From Asticcacaulis solisilvae (GTDB lineage: Bacteria; Pseudomonadota; Alphaproteobacteria; Caulobacterales; Caulobacteraceae), in NCBI RefSeq assembly GCF_017875235.1, contig NZ_JAGGMI010000016.1, forward strand, positions 32,823 through 96,822: DNA of 64,000 bases. The letters are read 5' to 3'. Both the position numbers and the translations under genes were made by a program. Below the pieces are notes generated by a model. That model had not been told where the DNA came from. It saw nothing but the letters and a program-made list of their open reading frames with translations, and did no database searches. Shown piece by piece: positions 40,993-49,346 of this stretch (position 1 is the first letter of the stretch; the number at the start of each line of letters is the position of its first letter).

Positions 40993-42495
40993 ATGTCCCT
41001 GCTCCCCAAGGTCGGCGTAAAGCCGAACTCCTACGACTACGAAACCAATGCCGTCGTCGCTCCAACTGGTTTCCGCGAATACGACGCGCGCTGGCTGTTC
41101 GGCGACGACCTGAACTATCTGGGCGTCCAGGCGCTGGGCCTGGGTCTCGGCACCTATATCCACGAAGTCGGCGTCAAGCCGCGCATCGTCGTTGGCCACG
41201 ACTTCCGCTCCTACTCGATCAACATCAAGAACGCCCTGATGCTGGGCCTGCAACAGGCCGGCTGTGAAGTGCTCGACATCGGCCTGGCCCTGTCGCCGAT
41301 CGCCTATTTTGGCCAGTTCGACCTCGATGCCCCGTGTGTCGCCATGGTCACGGCTTCGCACAACGAAAACGGCTGGACCGGCGTCAAAATGGGCACGCAT
41401 GCTCCGCTGACCTTCGGCCCTGAGGAAATCGGTCGCCTGAAGGAAATCGTCCTGGGTGGCCAGGGCGTCGAGCGCCCCGGCGGCACGATCAAGATGGTCG
41501 AAGGCGTCCAGAAGCGTTACGCCGACGAAATCTCGTCCAAGGTCAAGATCAAGCGTCCGCTGAAGGTCATCTGCGCCTGCGGAAACGGCACGGCCGGCGC
41601 CTTTGCGCCCCAGGTCCTGCGTGACATGGGTGTCGAAGTCATCGAGATGGATTGCGATCTCGACAACACCTTCCCGAAGTACAATCCGAACCCGGAAGAT
41701 CACCACATGCTGTCCGAGATGGCCAAGGTGGTCAAGGAAACCGGCGCCGACCTGGCGCTGGGCTTCGATGGCGATGGCGACCGCTGCGGCGTCGTTGATG
41801 ACACCGGCCAGGAAATCTTCGCCGACAAGATCGGCCTGATGCTGGCCCGCGACCTGTCGGAACAGTACAAGGACGCGACCTTTGTCGTGGACGTGAAGTC
41901 GACCGGCCTCTATGCCACCGACGAAATCCTGAAAAAGAACGGCGCCAATACCGTTTACTGGAAGACCGGCCACTCGTATATCAAGCGCAAGACGGCGGAA
42001 CTGAAGGCCTTGGCCGGCTTTGAAAAGTCAGGCCACTTCTTCTTCAATGAACCACTGGGCCGCGGCTATGACGACGGGCTGGTCGCCGCTTCGTGGATCC
42101 TGGCCATGCTGGACCGCAATCCGGGAAAGAAGCTGTCGGAACTGAAGGACGCCCTGCCCGTCGCCTACACCTCGCTGACCATGTCGCCGCACTGCGGTGA
42201 CCTGGTGAAGTATGATGTGCTTGAGCGCATCGTAAAGGAATATGTCGATCTGGCAGCCGCCGGCGGCGAAATCCTCGGCCGCAAGATCAAGGAAGTCATC
42301 ACCGTCAACGGCGCCCGTGTGCACCTCGAAGACGGCTCGTGGGTCCTGGTCCGCGCTTCGTCGAACAAGCCGGAACTGGTGGTTGTCGTCGAAAGCCTGA
42401 ACTCGGAAGACGATATGCGCGACCTGTTCCGCAAGGAAGTGAAGCCACGCCTGGCCAAGTACAGCGAGATCGGTTCGTACAACCAGGAAATCTAA
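40993..42495 (+). CDS. phosphomannomutase/phosphoglucomutase (AlgC-like)
   Basis: A 500-residue alpha-D-phosphohexomutase interconverting hexose 6- and 1-phosphates. The phosphoserine loop is MVTASHNENGWTGVKMG, the metal loop GFDGDGDRCGVVDD, the sugar-binding loop GHFFFNEPLGRGYDDGL and the phosphate-binding loop VRASSNKPELVV; four domains are complete. The order galU-pmm fits provision of UDP-glucose and GDP-mannose. Whether mannose, glucose or both are used cannot be told from sequence. A strong terminator follows. Confidence 0.95.
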   Translation: MSLLPKVGVKPNSYDYETNAVVAPTGFREYDARWLFGDDLNYLGVQALGLGLGTYIHEVGVKPRIVVGHDFRSYSINIKNALMLGLQQAGCEVLDIGLALSPIAYFGQFDLDAPCVAMVTASHNENGWTGVKMGTHAPLTFGPEEIGRLKEIVLGGQGVERPGGTIKMVEGVQKRYADEISSKVKIKRPLKVICACGNGTAGAFAPQVLRDMGVEVIEMDCDLDNTFPKYNPNPEDHHMLSEMAKVVKETGADLALGFDGDGDRCGVVDDTGQEIFADKIGLMLARDLSEQYKDATFVVDVKSTGLYATDEILKKNGANTVYWKTGHSYIKRKTAELKALAGFEKSGHFFFNEPLGRGYDDGLVAASWILAMLDRNPGKKLSELKDALPVAYTSLTMSPHCGDLVKYDVLERIVKEYVDLAAAGGEILGRKIKEVITVNGARVHLEDGSWVLVRASSNKPELVVVVESLNSEDDMRDLFRKEVKPRLAKYSEIGSYNQEI

Positions 42496-42520
42496 GCATT
42501 TCGCGAAGATGGATATGCGA

Positions 42521-42548
42521 AAGGCCGGAGAAAACTCCGGCCTTTTTT
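42521..42548 (+). terminator. rho-independent terminator of galU-pmm
   Basis: Stem AAGGCCGGAG / CTCCGGCCTT with AAAA loop, followed by a T run. It begins 25 bp after the phosphohexomutase stop. Confidence 0.95.
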
Positions 42549-42552
42549 GTAA

Positions 42553-42670
42553 CTAGAGCGATATGGCGAAAAGTGCCAAGATGCGTTTTTTGGGGTTTTC
42601 GCCTTAAATATCGCGACAAAACAAAAACTTAGATCGGTATGATGTTTCCACCTAAAATCATACCGATCTA
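42553..42670 (+). repeat. intergenic palindromic repeat, about 115 bp (copy 2)
   Basis: Blocks in order: AGAGCGATATGGCGAAAAGTG, GGGGTTTTCGCCTTAAATA, TCGCGACAAAACAAAAACTT and a hairpin with perfect 13-bp arms AGATCGGTATGAT / ATCATACCGATCT (42631-42669). It is nearly identical to copy 3 at 49180-49293. Its end supplies the stop codon (42668-42670) of the small gene on the other strand. Confidence 0.85.
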
Positions 42671-42898
42671 GTGTTTTGCGTTCTCAAGCGTGGTGTGACG
42701 GCCCTTGCCGCCCTTGAGATCGGCGTCGTGGGTGTGGTGCGAGTCCGCCTCGCCGCCACCGCCCGACACCTTGGAATGCATGCGCCGGCCAGTGTCCGGC
42801 GATGGCTTCTTGATTTCCAGCGGCGCTTTGGCGTTCTCATGCGACGCACCCGGACCGCCCTGCCGGACCGACGCCGGCGTCTTGGTTGAGGTCGACAT
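42668..42898 (-). CDS. small hydrophilic disordered protein
   Basis: A 76-residue protein, strongly hydrophilic and without hydrophobic core, rich in Gly, His, Lys and Asp (SHENAKAPLEIKKPSPDTGRRMHSKVSGGGGEADSHHTHDADLKGG). It is probably intrinsically disordered. The family is not known. It follows the 59-residue gene by two bases, so both should be co-transcribed. The stop codon lies within the arm of the repeat at 42553-42670. Such small proteins in this group are often stress-induced; that is only a guess. Confidence 0.6.
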   Translation of the reverse strand: MSTSTKTPASVRQGGPGASHENAKAPLEIKKPSPDTGRRMHSKVSGGGGEADSHHTHDADLKGGKGRHTTLENAKH

Positions 42899-42900
42899 GA

Positions 42901-43080
42901 TTAACGGTCCTGCTGATGGCCCTGATGGGTCGTGTTGATCCTGGTATTGGCCTGCTGGCCGCGCTGATCGGGATTCACCTCGCCCTGGGCGTGGTTGCGG
43001 TCGGCCGTGTGATCCCTGACCGTCTCGCCGGGGCCGGCGTGGCTGAGGTTATCGTGCGGAACCGGAGGAAGCTTGCTCAC
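42901..43080 (-). CDS. small hydrophilic protein with QGHQQDR tail
   Basis: A 59-residue hydrophilic protein starting at GTG 43080 behind GAGGAGA, reading MSKLPPVPHDNLSHAGPGE and ending QQANTRINTTHQGHQQDR. Small proteins with a NLSxxGPGE start and an NTTNQGxQQDR-like end recur in Caulobacteraceae genomes from my recollection, without known function. It is predicted to be disordered. A longer reading from 43170 would start without ribosome site in the middle of the 3' end of the methyltransferase gene. Confidence 0.65.
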   Translation of the reverse strand: MSKLPPVPHDNLSHAGPGETVRDHTADRNHAQGEVNPDQRGQQANTRINTTHQGHQQDR

Positions 43081-43160
43081 GGTGTGTCTCCTCTTTTCAG
43101 ATTTGAACCCCTCCGTGCACAGAATGCCTGAGAGGCCGGTAAGAGGACAATTCGGAAGGG

Positions 43161-43934
43161 TCAGTGGCACATATGATAAAGGACAATACCGCTGGTCGTC
43201 GCGACATTGAGGCTGTCAAAGCCGCCGTGCATGTCGATGCGCACTGTCGTACACGCTTCCATGAGTTCGCGTGTCAGGCCGGGACCTTCAGCGCCGAACA
43301 GGAAGGCTGAGCGCGCTTGCGGCACCACCTCGTCCAACCGCATGGCGCCGGAGGGACTGAGGCCATAGGGCGCCAGATTGTAAGTCTTCAACGCCACCGT
43401 CAGATCATCAACACGATAATGCGGCACCTGGAAGACACCGCCGACGCTGACGCGGATGGCCTTGCGGTAGAGCGGATCGCAGCACTGGGCGTCAATCAGC
43501 ACGGCATCGACGCCGAACGCCGCCGCGTTGCGCAGCAGGCCGCCCATATTGTCCGTATTGGCGATCGCCGACAGGACCAAAGCGCGCACACGCGGCCTGG
43601 CCAGCGCCGCGCCCAACGCGGGCGGCACATACCGCCCGAGCGCCAGATAGCCGCGATGGATGGGAAAACCTGCGATCTCATCCATCAGGCCTTGCGCCAC
43701 CACATAGACCGGGACCTCTTCGGCAAGCGCCGACAGATCGAGATTTCGCAACCGCTCCAATGTCGTCAGCACACTGACGGTCTCGCACAAACGCGAGCCG
43801 AACAGGCGCTCCAGCACGACCTGTCCCTCCGCCATGAACAGGCCCGCGCGCCCGGTCAGGTCGCGGTCCTTCACATCGCGGAACAATTCCAGGCGCGAAT
43901 CGTCCGCCTCCGTAACCTCAATGCACCGTGTCAC
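43161..43934 (-). CDS. TrmH/SpoU-family RNA 2'-O-methyltransferase
   Basis: A 257-residue SPOUT-class methyltransferase. The three SpoU motifs are NTDNMGGLLRNAAAFGVDAVLID (motif 1), FLFGAEGPGLTRELM (motif 2) and IDMHGGFDSLNVATTSGIVLYHMC (motif 3), which form the SAM-binding knot. The N-terminal extension (about 90 residues, RLELFRDVKDRDLTGRAGLFMAEGQVVLERL) is the RNA-binding domain. The RNA target is not known. GTG 43934 is the start, overlapping the 3' end of the mscS gene by 17 bases, so the two are coupled. Confidence 0.92.
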   Translation of the reverse strand: MTRCIEVTEADDSRLELFRDVKDRDLTGRAGLFMAEGQVVLERLFGSRLCETVSVLTTLERLRNLDLSALAEEVPVYVVAQGLMDEIAGFPIHRGYLALGRYVPPALGAALARPRVRALVLSAIANTDNMGGLLRNAAAFGVDAVLIDAQCCDPLYRKAIRVSVGGVFQVPHYRVDDLTVALKTYNLAPYGLSPSGAMRLDEVVPQARSAFLFGAEGPGLTRELMEACTTVRIDMHGGFDSLNVATTSGIVLYHMCH

Positions 43935-45000
43935 CCGAAATGGCTCCGGCCAGTTCGGCGCGCTGCCGCGGCAGGCACTGCGGATAATTTTCCTGGATGA
44001 AGGCGATCATCTGTTCGCGCACCAGGCAACGCAGGTCCCAGGCATTGGCGGAGTCGCCGGCGCTGACCAGTATGCGGATCTTCATCGCTTCTTTTTCGCA
44101 TTCGGTTACCTGAACGACCTGGGTATTGCCGTCCCACAGCGGCGTCGCCGCCAGTATGGCCTTGAGCTTGTCACGCAGCGGCTCCAGCGGCAGAGTGTAG
44201 TCGGCATAGAGATTGACCTCTCCGATAAGGTCTGCCGAGGTCCGCGTCCAGTTCTGAAACGGATGTTCCAGCAGATAGCTGATCGGCAGGACCAGCCGGC
44301 GCAGGTCCCAGAGCTTGACTGTGACGAAGACCAGGTTGATCTCCTCGATGCGTCCCCATTCGCCTTCGACCACGACGACGTCATCGATCCGGACCGGCTG
44401 CGACAGGGCTATGGTGATCCCCGCCAACAGATTGCCAAGAGTCTTTTGCGCCGCGAAACCGAGGATAATGCCGGCGATCCCGGCGGATGCCAATAGGCTG
44501 ACGCCCAGGGTCCGCAACGCCTCGAACTGCAGGAACATGGCAACCGTCGCGGCCAGGAAGACCAGGAAGGTCACGATACCGCGAATAACGATAATGCGCG
44601 TCCGCACCTCGCGCGCCCTGAGATTGTCACGCACCGTGATGTCGTAGCGTTTCGTGATCGCGCTGGCGACGACCTCGATAATGCGCATGGCCAGCCAGTA
44701 CAGCAGAAGGACGCTGGTGATCTTGACCACCCCCGCGAAGAACGGATGCCTGAGCGCTTCGGGGAAGGTCAGGCGCAGGGCGATGAACACGGTCAGGATC
44801 GGCACGGCCGTATAGACCGGCGCCCTCAGCCTTTCGCACTTGACGAACAGCGACAGGGCCTTGCTGCGCTTGATGATCCGGCTCAGCAGCGACAGGACAA
44901 GACCGGCGGCGACGAACCCGACCGCCAGCGCGCACAGGATCACCAGGCCGATCAGGACCTCATCGGGGACGGTCTTCTGAAGCTTCTCGATATAGTCCAT
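43918..45000 (-). CDS. MscS-family mechanosensitive channel
   Basis: A 360-residue inner-membrane channel. Four N-terminal helices (about residues 17-42, 60-77, 90-110, 140-162) lead to the pore helix LLASAGIAGIILGFAAQKTLGNLLAGITIAL, followed by the beta domain RIDDVVVVEGEWGRIEEINLVFVTVKLWDLRRLVLPISYLL. The Gly/Ala-spaced pore helix is the MscS hallmark; the protein opens on hypo-osmotic shock. ATG 45000 follows CGGAG; an earlier start would add 12 residues. It ends inside the start of the RNA methyltransferase gene. Confidence 0.94.
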   Translation of the reverse strand: MDYIEKLQKTVPDEVLIGLVILCALAVGFVAAGLVLSLLSRIIKRSKALSLFVKCERLRAPVYTAVPILTVFIALRLTFPEALRHPFFAGVVKITSVLLLYWLAMRIIEVVASAITKRYDITVRDNLRAREVRTRIIVIRGIVTFLVFLAATVAMFLQFEALRTLGVSLLASAGIAGIILGFAAQKTLGNLLAGITIALSQPVRIDDVVVVEGEWGRIEEINLVFVTVKLWDLRRLVLPISYLLEHPFQNWTRTSADLIGEVNLYADYTLPLEPLRDKLKAILAATPLWDGNTQVVQVTECEKEAMKIRILVSAGDSANAWDLRCLVREQMIAFIQENYPQCLPRQRAELAGAISGDTVH

Positions 45001-45107
45001 GACGGCTCCGACATTGCATCCCGGCCGGGCGACCAAACGCCGGCGGGCAATAAAATTGCAATGGGCCGCTATTGCCCCGGCTTGCCTCGGGTCCTGGAAA
45101 CTGGCAT

Positions 45108-45121
45108 ATTGTGATCACAAT
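45108..45121. promoter_or_regulatory. polyamine-regulon operator (upstream of puuA)
   Basis: ATTGTGATCACAAT, a perfect 14-bp palindrome 118 bp upstream of the puuA start. The same sequence occurs at 51778 and 63790 and a variant at 56764, each in front of a polyamine gene or operon. The 238-bp region also contains the divergent mscS promoter; no other feature is seen. Confidence 0.85.
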
Positions 45122-45238
45122 CTGTCAAGATGCCCTGCCGGTGCCTGTTTCCCCAGGCTGGCCGTCGACTTCAAGGAGCGTTGCAAATGCTCCGGCCGGT
45201 GTCATGATCCGTCACATCACAGCGAAAAGACGATTCTC

Positions 45239-46666
45239 ATGCCGCTCGATCACTCCGCCAAAAACCAGATGAAGTCCAAGAAGCGCAAGAAGGCGTTTTC
45301 CCGTCGTGGCGTCGATACGGTCGAAGACGCCAGGGAATGGCTGCAAAGCCAGGGGATCGAGGAGATCGAATGCCTGATCCCCGACCTGGCGGGTGTGGCG
45401 CGCGGCAAGATCATGCCGGCCAAGAAGTTTCTGACCTCGCCCTACATGAACCTGCCGCTGGCGGTCTTCTATCAGACCATCGCTGGCGATTACCCGGACC
45501 TCGAAGGCGTCGTCGGCACGGTGCAATCCGACACCGACGTCTTCCTGAAGCCCGACTTCCGGACGCTTGCCGCCGTGCCGTGGGCGCACGACCCAACCGC
45601 CCAGGTCATTCACGACGCCTTCCATCCAGACGGCCGCCCGGTTGAGGAAAGCCCCCGCCAGGTGCTGCGCCGCGTGCTTGGCTTCTATGAGGCCAAGGGC
45701 TGGAAGCCGATCATTGCGCCGGAGCTGGAATTCTACCTCGTCGAAAAGAATGTCGATCCGGACTATCCACTCAAGCCGCCGATCGGCCGGTCGGGCCGTC
45801 CGGAAACAGGCCGCCAGGGCTATTCGATCTCGGCGGTCAACGAGTTCGACGCCCTGTTCGAGGACATGTACGAATATTCGGAAAGTCAGGGTCTTGAAAT
45901 TGACACCCTGATCCACGAATCCGGCGTCGCGCAGATGGAAATCAACCTGCGTCACGGCGACCCGCTCGAACTGGCCGACCAGGTTCTGATGTTCAAGCGC
46001 ACCATCAAGGAAACGGCGCTGGAGCACGACATCTACGCCACCTTCATGGCCAAGCCGATGGCGCAGGAGCCGGGCTCGGCCATGCACATCCACCAATCGA
46101 TCATAGACGCCAAAACGGGCAAGAACCTGTTCTCCGATCCTCAAACCGGCAACCCGACCGAGCTGTTCTTCGCCTTCATCGCCGGTCAGCAGAAATACAT
46201 GCCGGCCATCACCTCGCTGCTGGCGCCCTACGTCAATTCCTACCGCCGCCTGGCCAAGGGCTCAGGCGCACCGGTCAACACGCAATGGGGCTATGACAAC
46301 CGCACGGCGGGCCTTAGAGTTCCGCCGTCGGATGCCGAAAACCGCCGCCTGGAAAACCGCATCCCCTCGTCGGACGCCAATCCGTACCTGGCCATAGCCG
46401 CCGTGCTGGCCTCGGGTTATCTCGGCATGATCGATAAGCTGAAGCCCGCCGACCCGGTCGATATCGACGCCGCCACCCTGCCGCAGGGCGACTTGCCCTA
46501 CTCGCTGGTCCAGGCCATCATCAAGCTGGAGCGCGCGCAACCGATCATCGACATGCTGGGGCCGCAGTTCGTCACGGCCTACAGCCGCGTGAAGCTCTAT
46601 GAGTATGAGACCTTTATGCAGACGATCAGCCCGTGGGAACGCGAATTCCTGCTTTTAAACGTCTAA
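45239..46666 (+). CDS. puuA: gamma-glutamylputrescine synthetase
   Basis: A 475-residue glutamine-synthetase-fold ligase that joins glutamate to putrescine with ATP, the first step of the gamma-glutamylated putrescine pathway. GS motifs: APELEFYLVEKN (metal glutamate), FMAKPMAQEPGSAMHIHQSI, NQTA-type WGYDNRTAGLRVPPSDAENRRLENRIPSSDANPYLAIAAVLASG. The length is close to E. coli PuuA. The start chosen is ATG 45239 (MPLDHSAKNQ); an internal ATG at 45269 is possible. puuB follows in the same direction, beyond a perfect hairpin. A second GS-like gene lies at 57900. Confidence 0.92.
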   Translation: MPLDHSAKNQMKSKKRKKAFSRRGVDTVEDAREWLQSQGIEEIECLIPDLAGVARGKIMPAKKFLTSPYMNLPLAVFYQTIAGDYPDLEGVVGTVQSDTDVFLKPDFRTLAAVPWAHDPTAQVIHDAFHPDGRPVEESPRQVLRRVLGFYEAKGWKPIIAPELEFYLVEKNVDPDYPLKPPIGRSGRPETGRQGYSISAVNEFDALFEDMYEYSESQGLEIDTLIHESGVAQMEINLRHGDPLELADQVLMFKRTIKETALEHDIYATFMAKPMAQEPGSAMHIHQSIIDAKTGKNLFSDPQTGNPTELFFAFIAGQQKYMPAITSLLAPYVNSYRRLAKGSGAPVNTQWGYDNRTAGLRVPPSDAENRRLENRIPSSDANPYLAIAAVLASGYLGMIDKLKPADPVDIDAATLPQGDLPYSLVQAIIKLERAQPIIDMLGPQFVTAYSRVKLYEYETFMQTISPWEREFLLLNV

Positions 46667-46670
46667 CCAT

Positions 46671-46696
46671 CATGGGGGAAACCAGTTTCCCCCATG
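46671..46696 (+). other. perfect hairpin between puuA and puuB
   Basis: CATGGGGGAAAC and its complement GTTTCCCCCATG with a CA centre form a 26-base perfect inverted repeat 5 bp after the puuA stop. There is no T run, so it is not a typical terminator. It could stabilise or process the mRNA, or bind a protein. Confidence 0.7.
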
Positions 46697-46718
46697 TGCC
46701 CCCTTCCAGAGTCATCCC

Positions 46719-47993
46719 ATGCTGAATGCCGGACACCCGGAAGGCTCGTGGTACCGTGCCTCCATTGATGAGCCGCCGCGATACCCGGCGCTTGATGGCG
46801 ATCTGCGCGTCGATGTTGCTATCGTCGGTGGCGGATATACCGGCCTGGGGGCCGCACTTGAGTTGACGCAAAAAGGCGTTAACGTTGCTGTTCTGGAAGC
46901 CGCCGAGATCGGCTCCGGCGCCTCAGGACGCAATGGCGGCCAGATGCATATGGGCCAGCGCCTCGATCCCGAAACGCTGGAGCAGATGTTCGGCGAAGAC
47001 GTCGCGCGTCAGTTCTGGGACATGGCCATGGACGCGCGCCACAGCCTGGATGCGCTTATGGCCGACCATGGCATAGAGTGCGATGTCCGCAACGGCCTGA
47101 TCCATGCCTGGCACAAGCCGCGCTTCGAAGCCGATGACCGCGCCTATGCCAACTTCGTGCAAAGCCGCTACGGTTACAACAAGCTCTCCCTGCTTTCGCG
47201 TGACGCGGTCAATGCGGAACTCGGCACCGACGTCTATCATGGCGGCCTGTTCGATGCCGGCGGCGGGCATCTGCATCCGCTGAAGCTGGCCATAGGCATG
47301 GCGAAAGCGGCCGCCGGCAAAGGCGCTCAGCTTTTCGAGCGCAGCCAGGTCGTACGCGTTGAAGACGGTGCGACGCCCGTCCTGCACACGGCGAACGGCC
47401 GCGTTACCTGCGACACGGTTCTCCTGTGCGGCAACGGCTATATGGAAGGTCTGAGCGAAGCGATTGACAGCCATGTCATGCCAATTAACAACTTCATCCT
47501 GACGACCGCGCCGTTGAAAGACAACGCCATCCTGCGCAGCAACTATGCCGCAGCCGACTCGCGCTTTGTCGTCAACTATTGGCGCAAGACGCGGGACAAC
47601 CGGTTGCTATTCGGCGGCGGCGAAAACTATACGCCGTGGTTCCCGAAGGACATCGCCGGCTTCGTTCGCCGCAACATGCTGAAAATCTACCCGCAACTGG
47701 CCGATGTCGAAATCACCCACGCATGGGGCGGAACCCTGGCCATCACCATGAGCCGCGCGCCGTTTGTCCGCCAACTGTCGCCGAACATCTTTGTCAGCGC
47801 CGGCTATAGCGGCCAGGGCGTCGTGCTGGCGCCCTATTTTGGCCGGCTGCTGGCGCGCGCCGTCATCGGCAACGCGCGCGATGTCGAACTTCTGGGCCGC
47901 TTGCCGACCCCGGCGTTCTTTGGCGGACGCGCCTTGCGCTGGCCCGCCCTGGTCGCGGGCCTGAGCTATTACGCTTTGCGCGACAGGCTTTAA
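46719..47993 (+). CDS. puuB: gamma-glutamylputrescine oxidase (FAD-dependent)
   Basis: A 424-residue FAD oxidoreductase of the DAO family that oxidises gamma-glutamylputrescine to gamma-glutamyl-aminobutyraldehyde with release of ammonia and hydrogen peroxide. The dinucleotide fold is VDVAIVGGGYTGLGAALELTQKGVNVAVLEA; GSGASGRNGGQMHMG is the covalent-or-tight FAD region and the C-terminal SAGYSGQGVVLAPYFGRLLA the second FAD motif. Length agrees with E. coli PuuB. It follows puuA by 52 bp and should share its promoter. Confidence 0.92.
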   Translation: MLNAGHPEGSWYRASIDEPPRYPALDGDLRVDVAIVGGGYTGLGAALELTQKGVNVAVLEAAEIGSGASGRNGGQMHMGQRLDPETLEQMFGEDVARQFWDMAMDARHSLDALMADHGIECDVRNGLIHAWHKPRFEADDRAYANFVQSRYGYNKLSLLSRDAVNAELGTDVYHGGLFDAGGGHLHPLKLAIGMAKAAAGKGAQLFERSQVVRVEDGATPVLHTANGRVTCDTVLLCGNGYMEGLSEAIDSHVMPINNFILTTAPLKDNAILRSNYAAADSRFVVNYWRKTRDNRLLFGGGENYTPWFPKDIAGFVRRNMLKIYPQLADVEITHAWGGTLAITMSRAPFVRQLSPNIFVSAGYSGQGVVLAPYFGRLLARAVIGNARDVELLGRLPTPAFFGGRALRWPALVAGLSYYALRDRL

Positions 47994-48142
47994 AACGCAT
48001 TTGCGCTAAAACGTTAGTACCAAACCGCAATCTCACATGCCTGAAACAAAGCGAAACATCCCATCATCGCTACGCGGCCATTCAGGAATCGTTAAGCCTA
48101 TCAGCGCATCTCTATCGGCGTATCGTATACATGAGGGGCGAC

Positions 48143-49162
48143 ATGCAAACGGTCAGCGTCAAGGATATTGCTGAGCATACCGCGAAGGCGAAGGCGGTTA
48201 CCACAGGCCGCCTGCGTGATATCACGGGCGTCACCAACACCCTGCGCATCCTGGCACTCAACGCGCTGATCGAGGCCAAGCGCGCCGGTGACATGGGCGC
48301 GGGCTTCGCCGTCGTCGCCGATGAGGTTCGCCAGATTTCGGGTCGCGTCGAAGAGATATCCAAGCGCATGGCCGATGAACTGGCCACCGAAATCGGTGCG
48401 CTGGAAACCCTGACCGAAAGCATGGCCGCCCAGAACCAGGGCGCACGCCTGGTCGATCTGGCGCTCAATGCCATCGAACTGATCGACCGCAACCTGTATG
48501 AGCGGACGTGTGACGTGCGCTGGTGGGCGACCGATGCCGCCATGGTGTCCGCCGCCGCCGATCCATCGGCCTGCGCGACGGCGTCGCAGCGCCTGGGCGT
48601 CATTCTCGACGCCTATACCGTCTATCTCGACCTGTGGCTGTGCGATCTGGATGGCAATGTCATAGCCAATGGCCGCCCCGGTCGCTATGCCGTTGAGGGC
48701 GCCAATGTCTCGGACCAAGCCTGGTTCCAACGCGCCCGCGCCCTCTCAAGCGGCGATGACTTCGCTGTCGCCGACATCACCACCGAGCGCCACCTGAGCG
48801 GCGCCCAGGTCGCGACCTATGCCACCGCCGTCCGCGAAAACGGCATGGCCGACGGCAAGGCGATCGGTGTGCTTGGCGTCCATTTCGACTGGCAGCCGCA
48901 GGCCGCAGCGATCACACAAGGTATCCGCCTTACCGAAGCCGAGCGCCATACGACGCGCGCCCTGCTGGTCGACTCATCGGGCCGGGTGATCGCGTCGTCG
49001 GACGGCAAGGGCATCCTGCACGATCGCATCACCTTGCGCACCGGCGGCCAGGCTTTCGGGACCTACCAGGACGGCGGCAACCTGATCGCATTTCATCGCA
49101 CGCCGGGCTATGAGACCTATGCCGGGCTCGGCTGGTACGGCGTGATCATCCAGAAGCTGTGA
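48143..49162 (+). CDS. soluble chemoreceptor-tip / Cache-domain protein
   Basis: A 339-residue protein without membrane helix or signal peptide. Residues about 30-75 carry the MCP hairpin tip (LRILALNALIEAKRAGDMGAGFAVVADEVRQISGRVEEI). The remainder (about 100-339) looks like a dCache-type ligand domain (VILDAYTVYLDLWLCDLDGNVIANGRPGRYA...QAWFQRARALSSGDDFAVADI...ATYATAVRENG). The order is reversed relative to classic receptors, where the sensor precedes the tip, and the cytoplasmic location suggests sensing of an internal ligand. GAGGGG before ATG 48143 decides the start. No methylation-helix pair is complete. It lies among polyamine genes, but the link is not proven. Confidence 0.78.
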   Translation: MQTVSVKDIAEHTAKAKAVTTGRLRDITGVTNTLRILALNALIEAKRAGDMGAGFAVVADEVRQISGRVEEISKRMADELATEIGALETLTESMAAQNQGARLVDLALNAIELIDRNLYERTCDVRWWATDAAMVSAAADPSACATASQRLGVILDAYTVYLDLWLCDLDGNVIANGRPGRYAVEGANVSDQAWFQRARALSSGDDFAVADITTERHLSGAQVATYATAVRENGMADGKAIGVLGVHFDWQPQAAAITQGIRLTEAERHTTRALLVDSSGRVIASSDGKGILHDRITLRTGGQAFGTYQDGGNLIAFHRTPGYETYAGLGWYGVIIQKL

Positions 49163-49179
49163 TTGGGTCGCAATGTTTT

Positions 49180-49322
49180 AGAGCGATATGGCGAAAAGTG
49201 CCAAGAAGCGTCTTTGGGGTTTTCGCCTTAAATATCGCGACAAAACAAAAACTTAGACCTGTATGATGTTTCCACTTAAAATCATACCGATCTAGCCCAA
49301 AACCGCTGCACACTTTTTGGGC
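49180..49322 (+). repeat. intergenic palindromic repeat, about 115 bp (copy 3) plus short hairpin
   Basis: 49180-49293 repeats copy 2 almost base for base, with two changes in one arm of the terminal hairpin. It is followed at 49295-49322 by a second hairpin GCCCAAAA...TTTTTGGGC that encloses CCGCTGCACAC, a stretch also present near copy 1. It fills the gap between the chemoreceptor-like gene and the M50 peptidase gene. Confidence 0.85.
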
Positions 49323-49346
49323 AGATCATTTATCTCAAGAATAGGC

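Noticed and set aside
40063..41973. 636-codon open frame antisense to galU and the phosphohexomutase gene
   Set aside because: Shadow of two certain genes on the plus strand.
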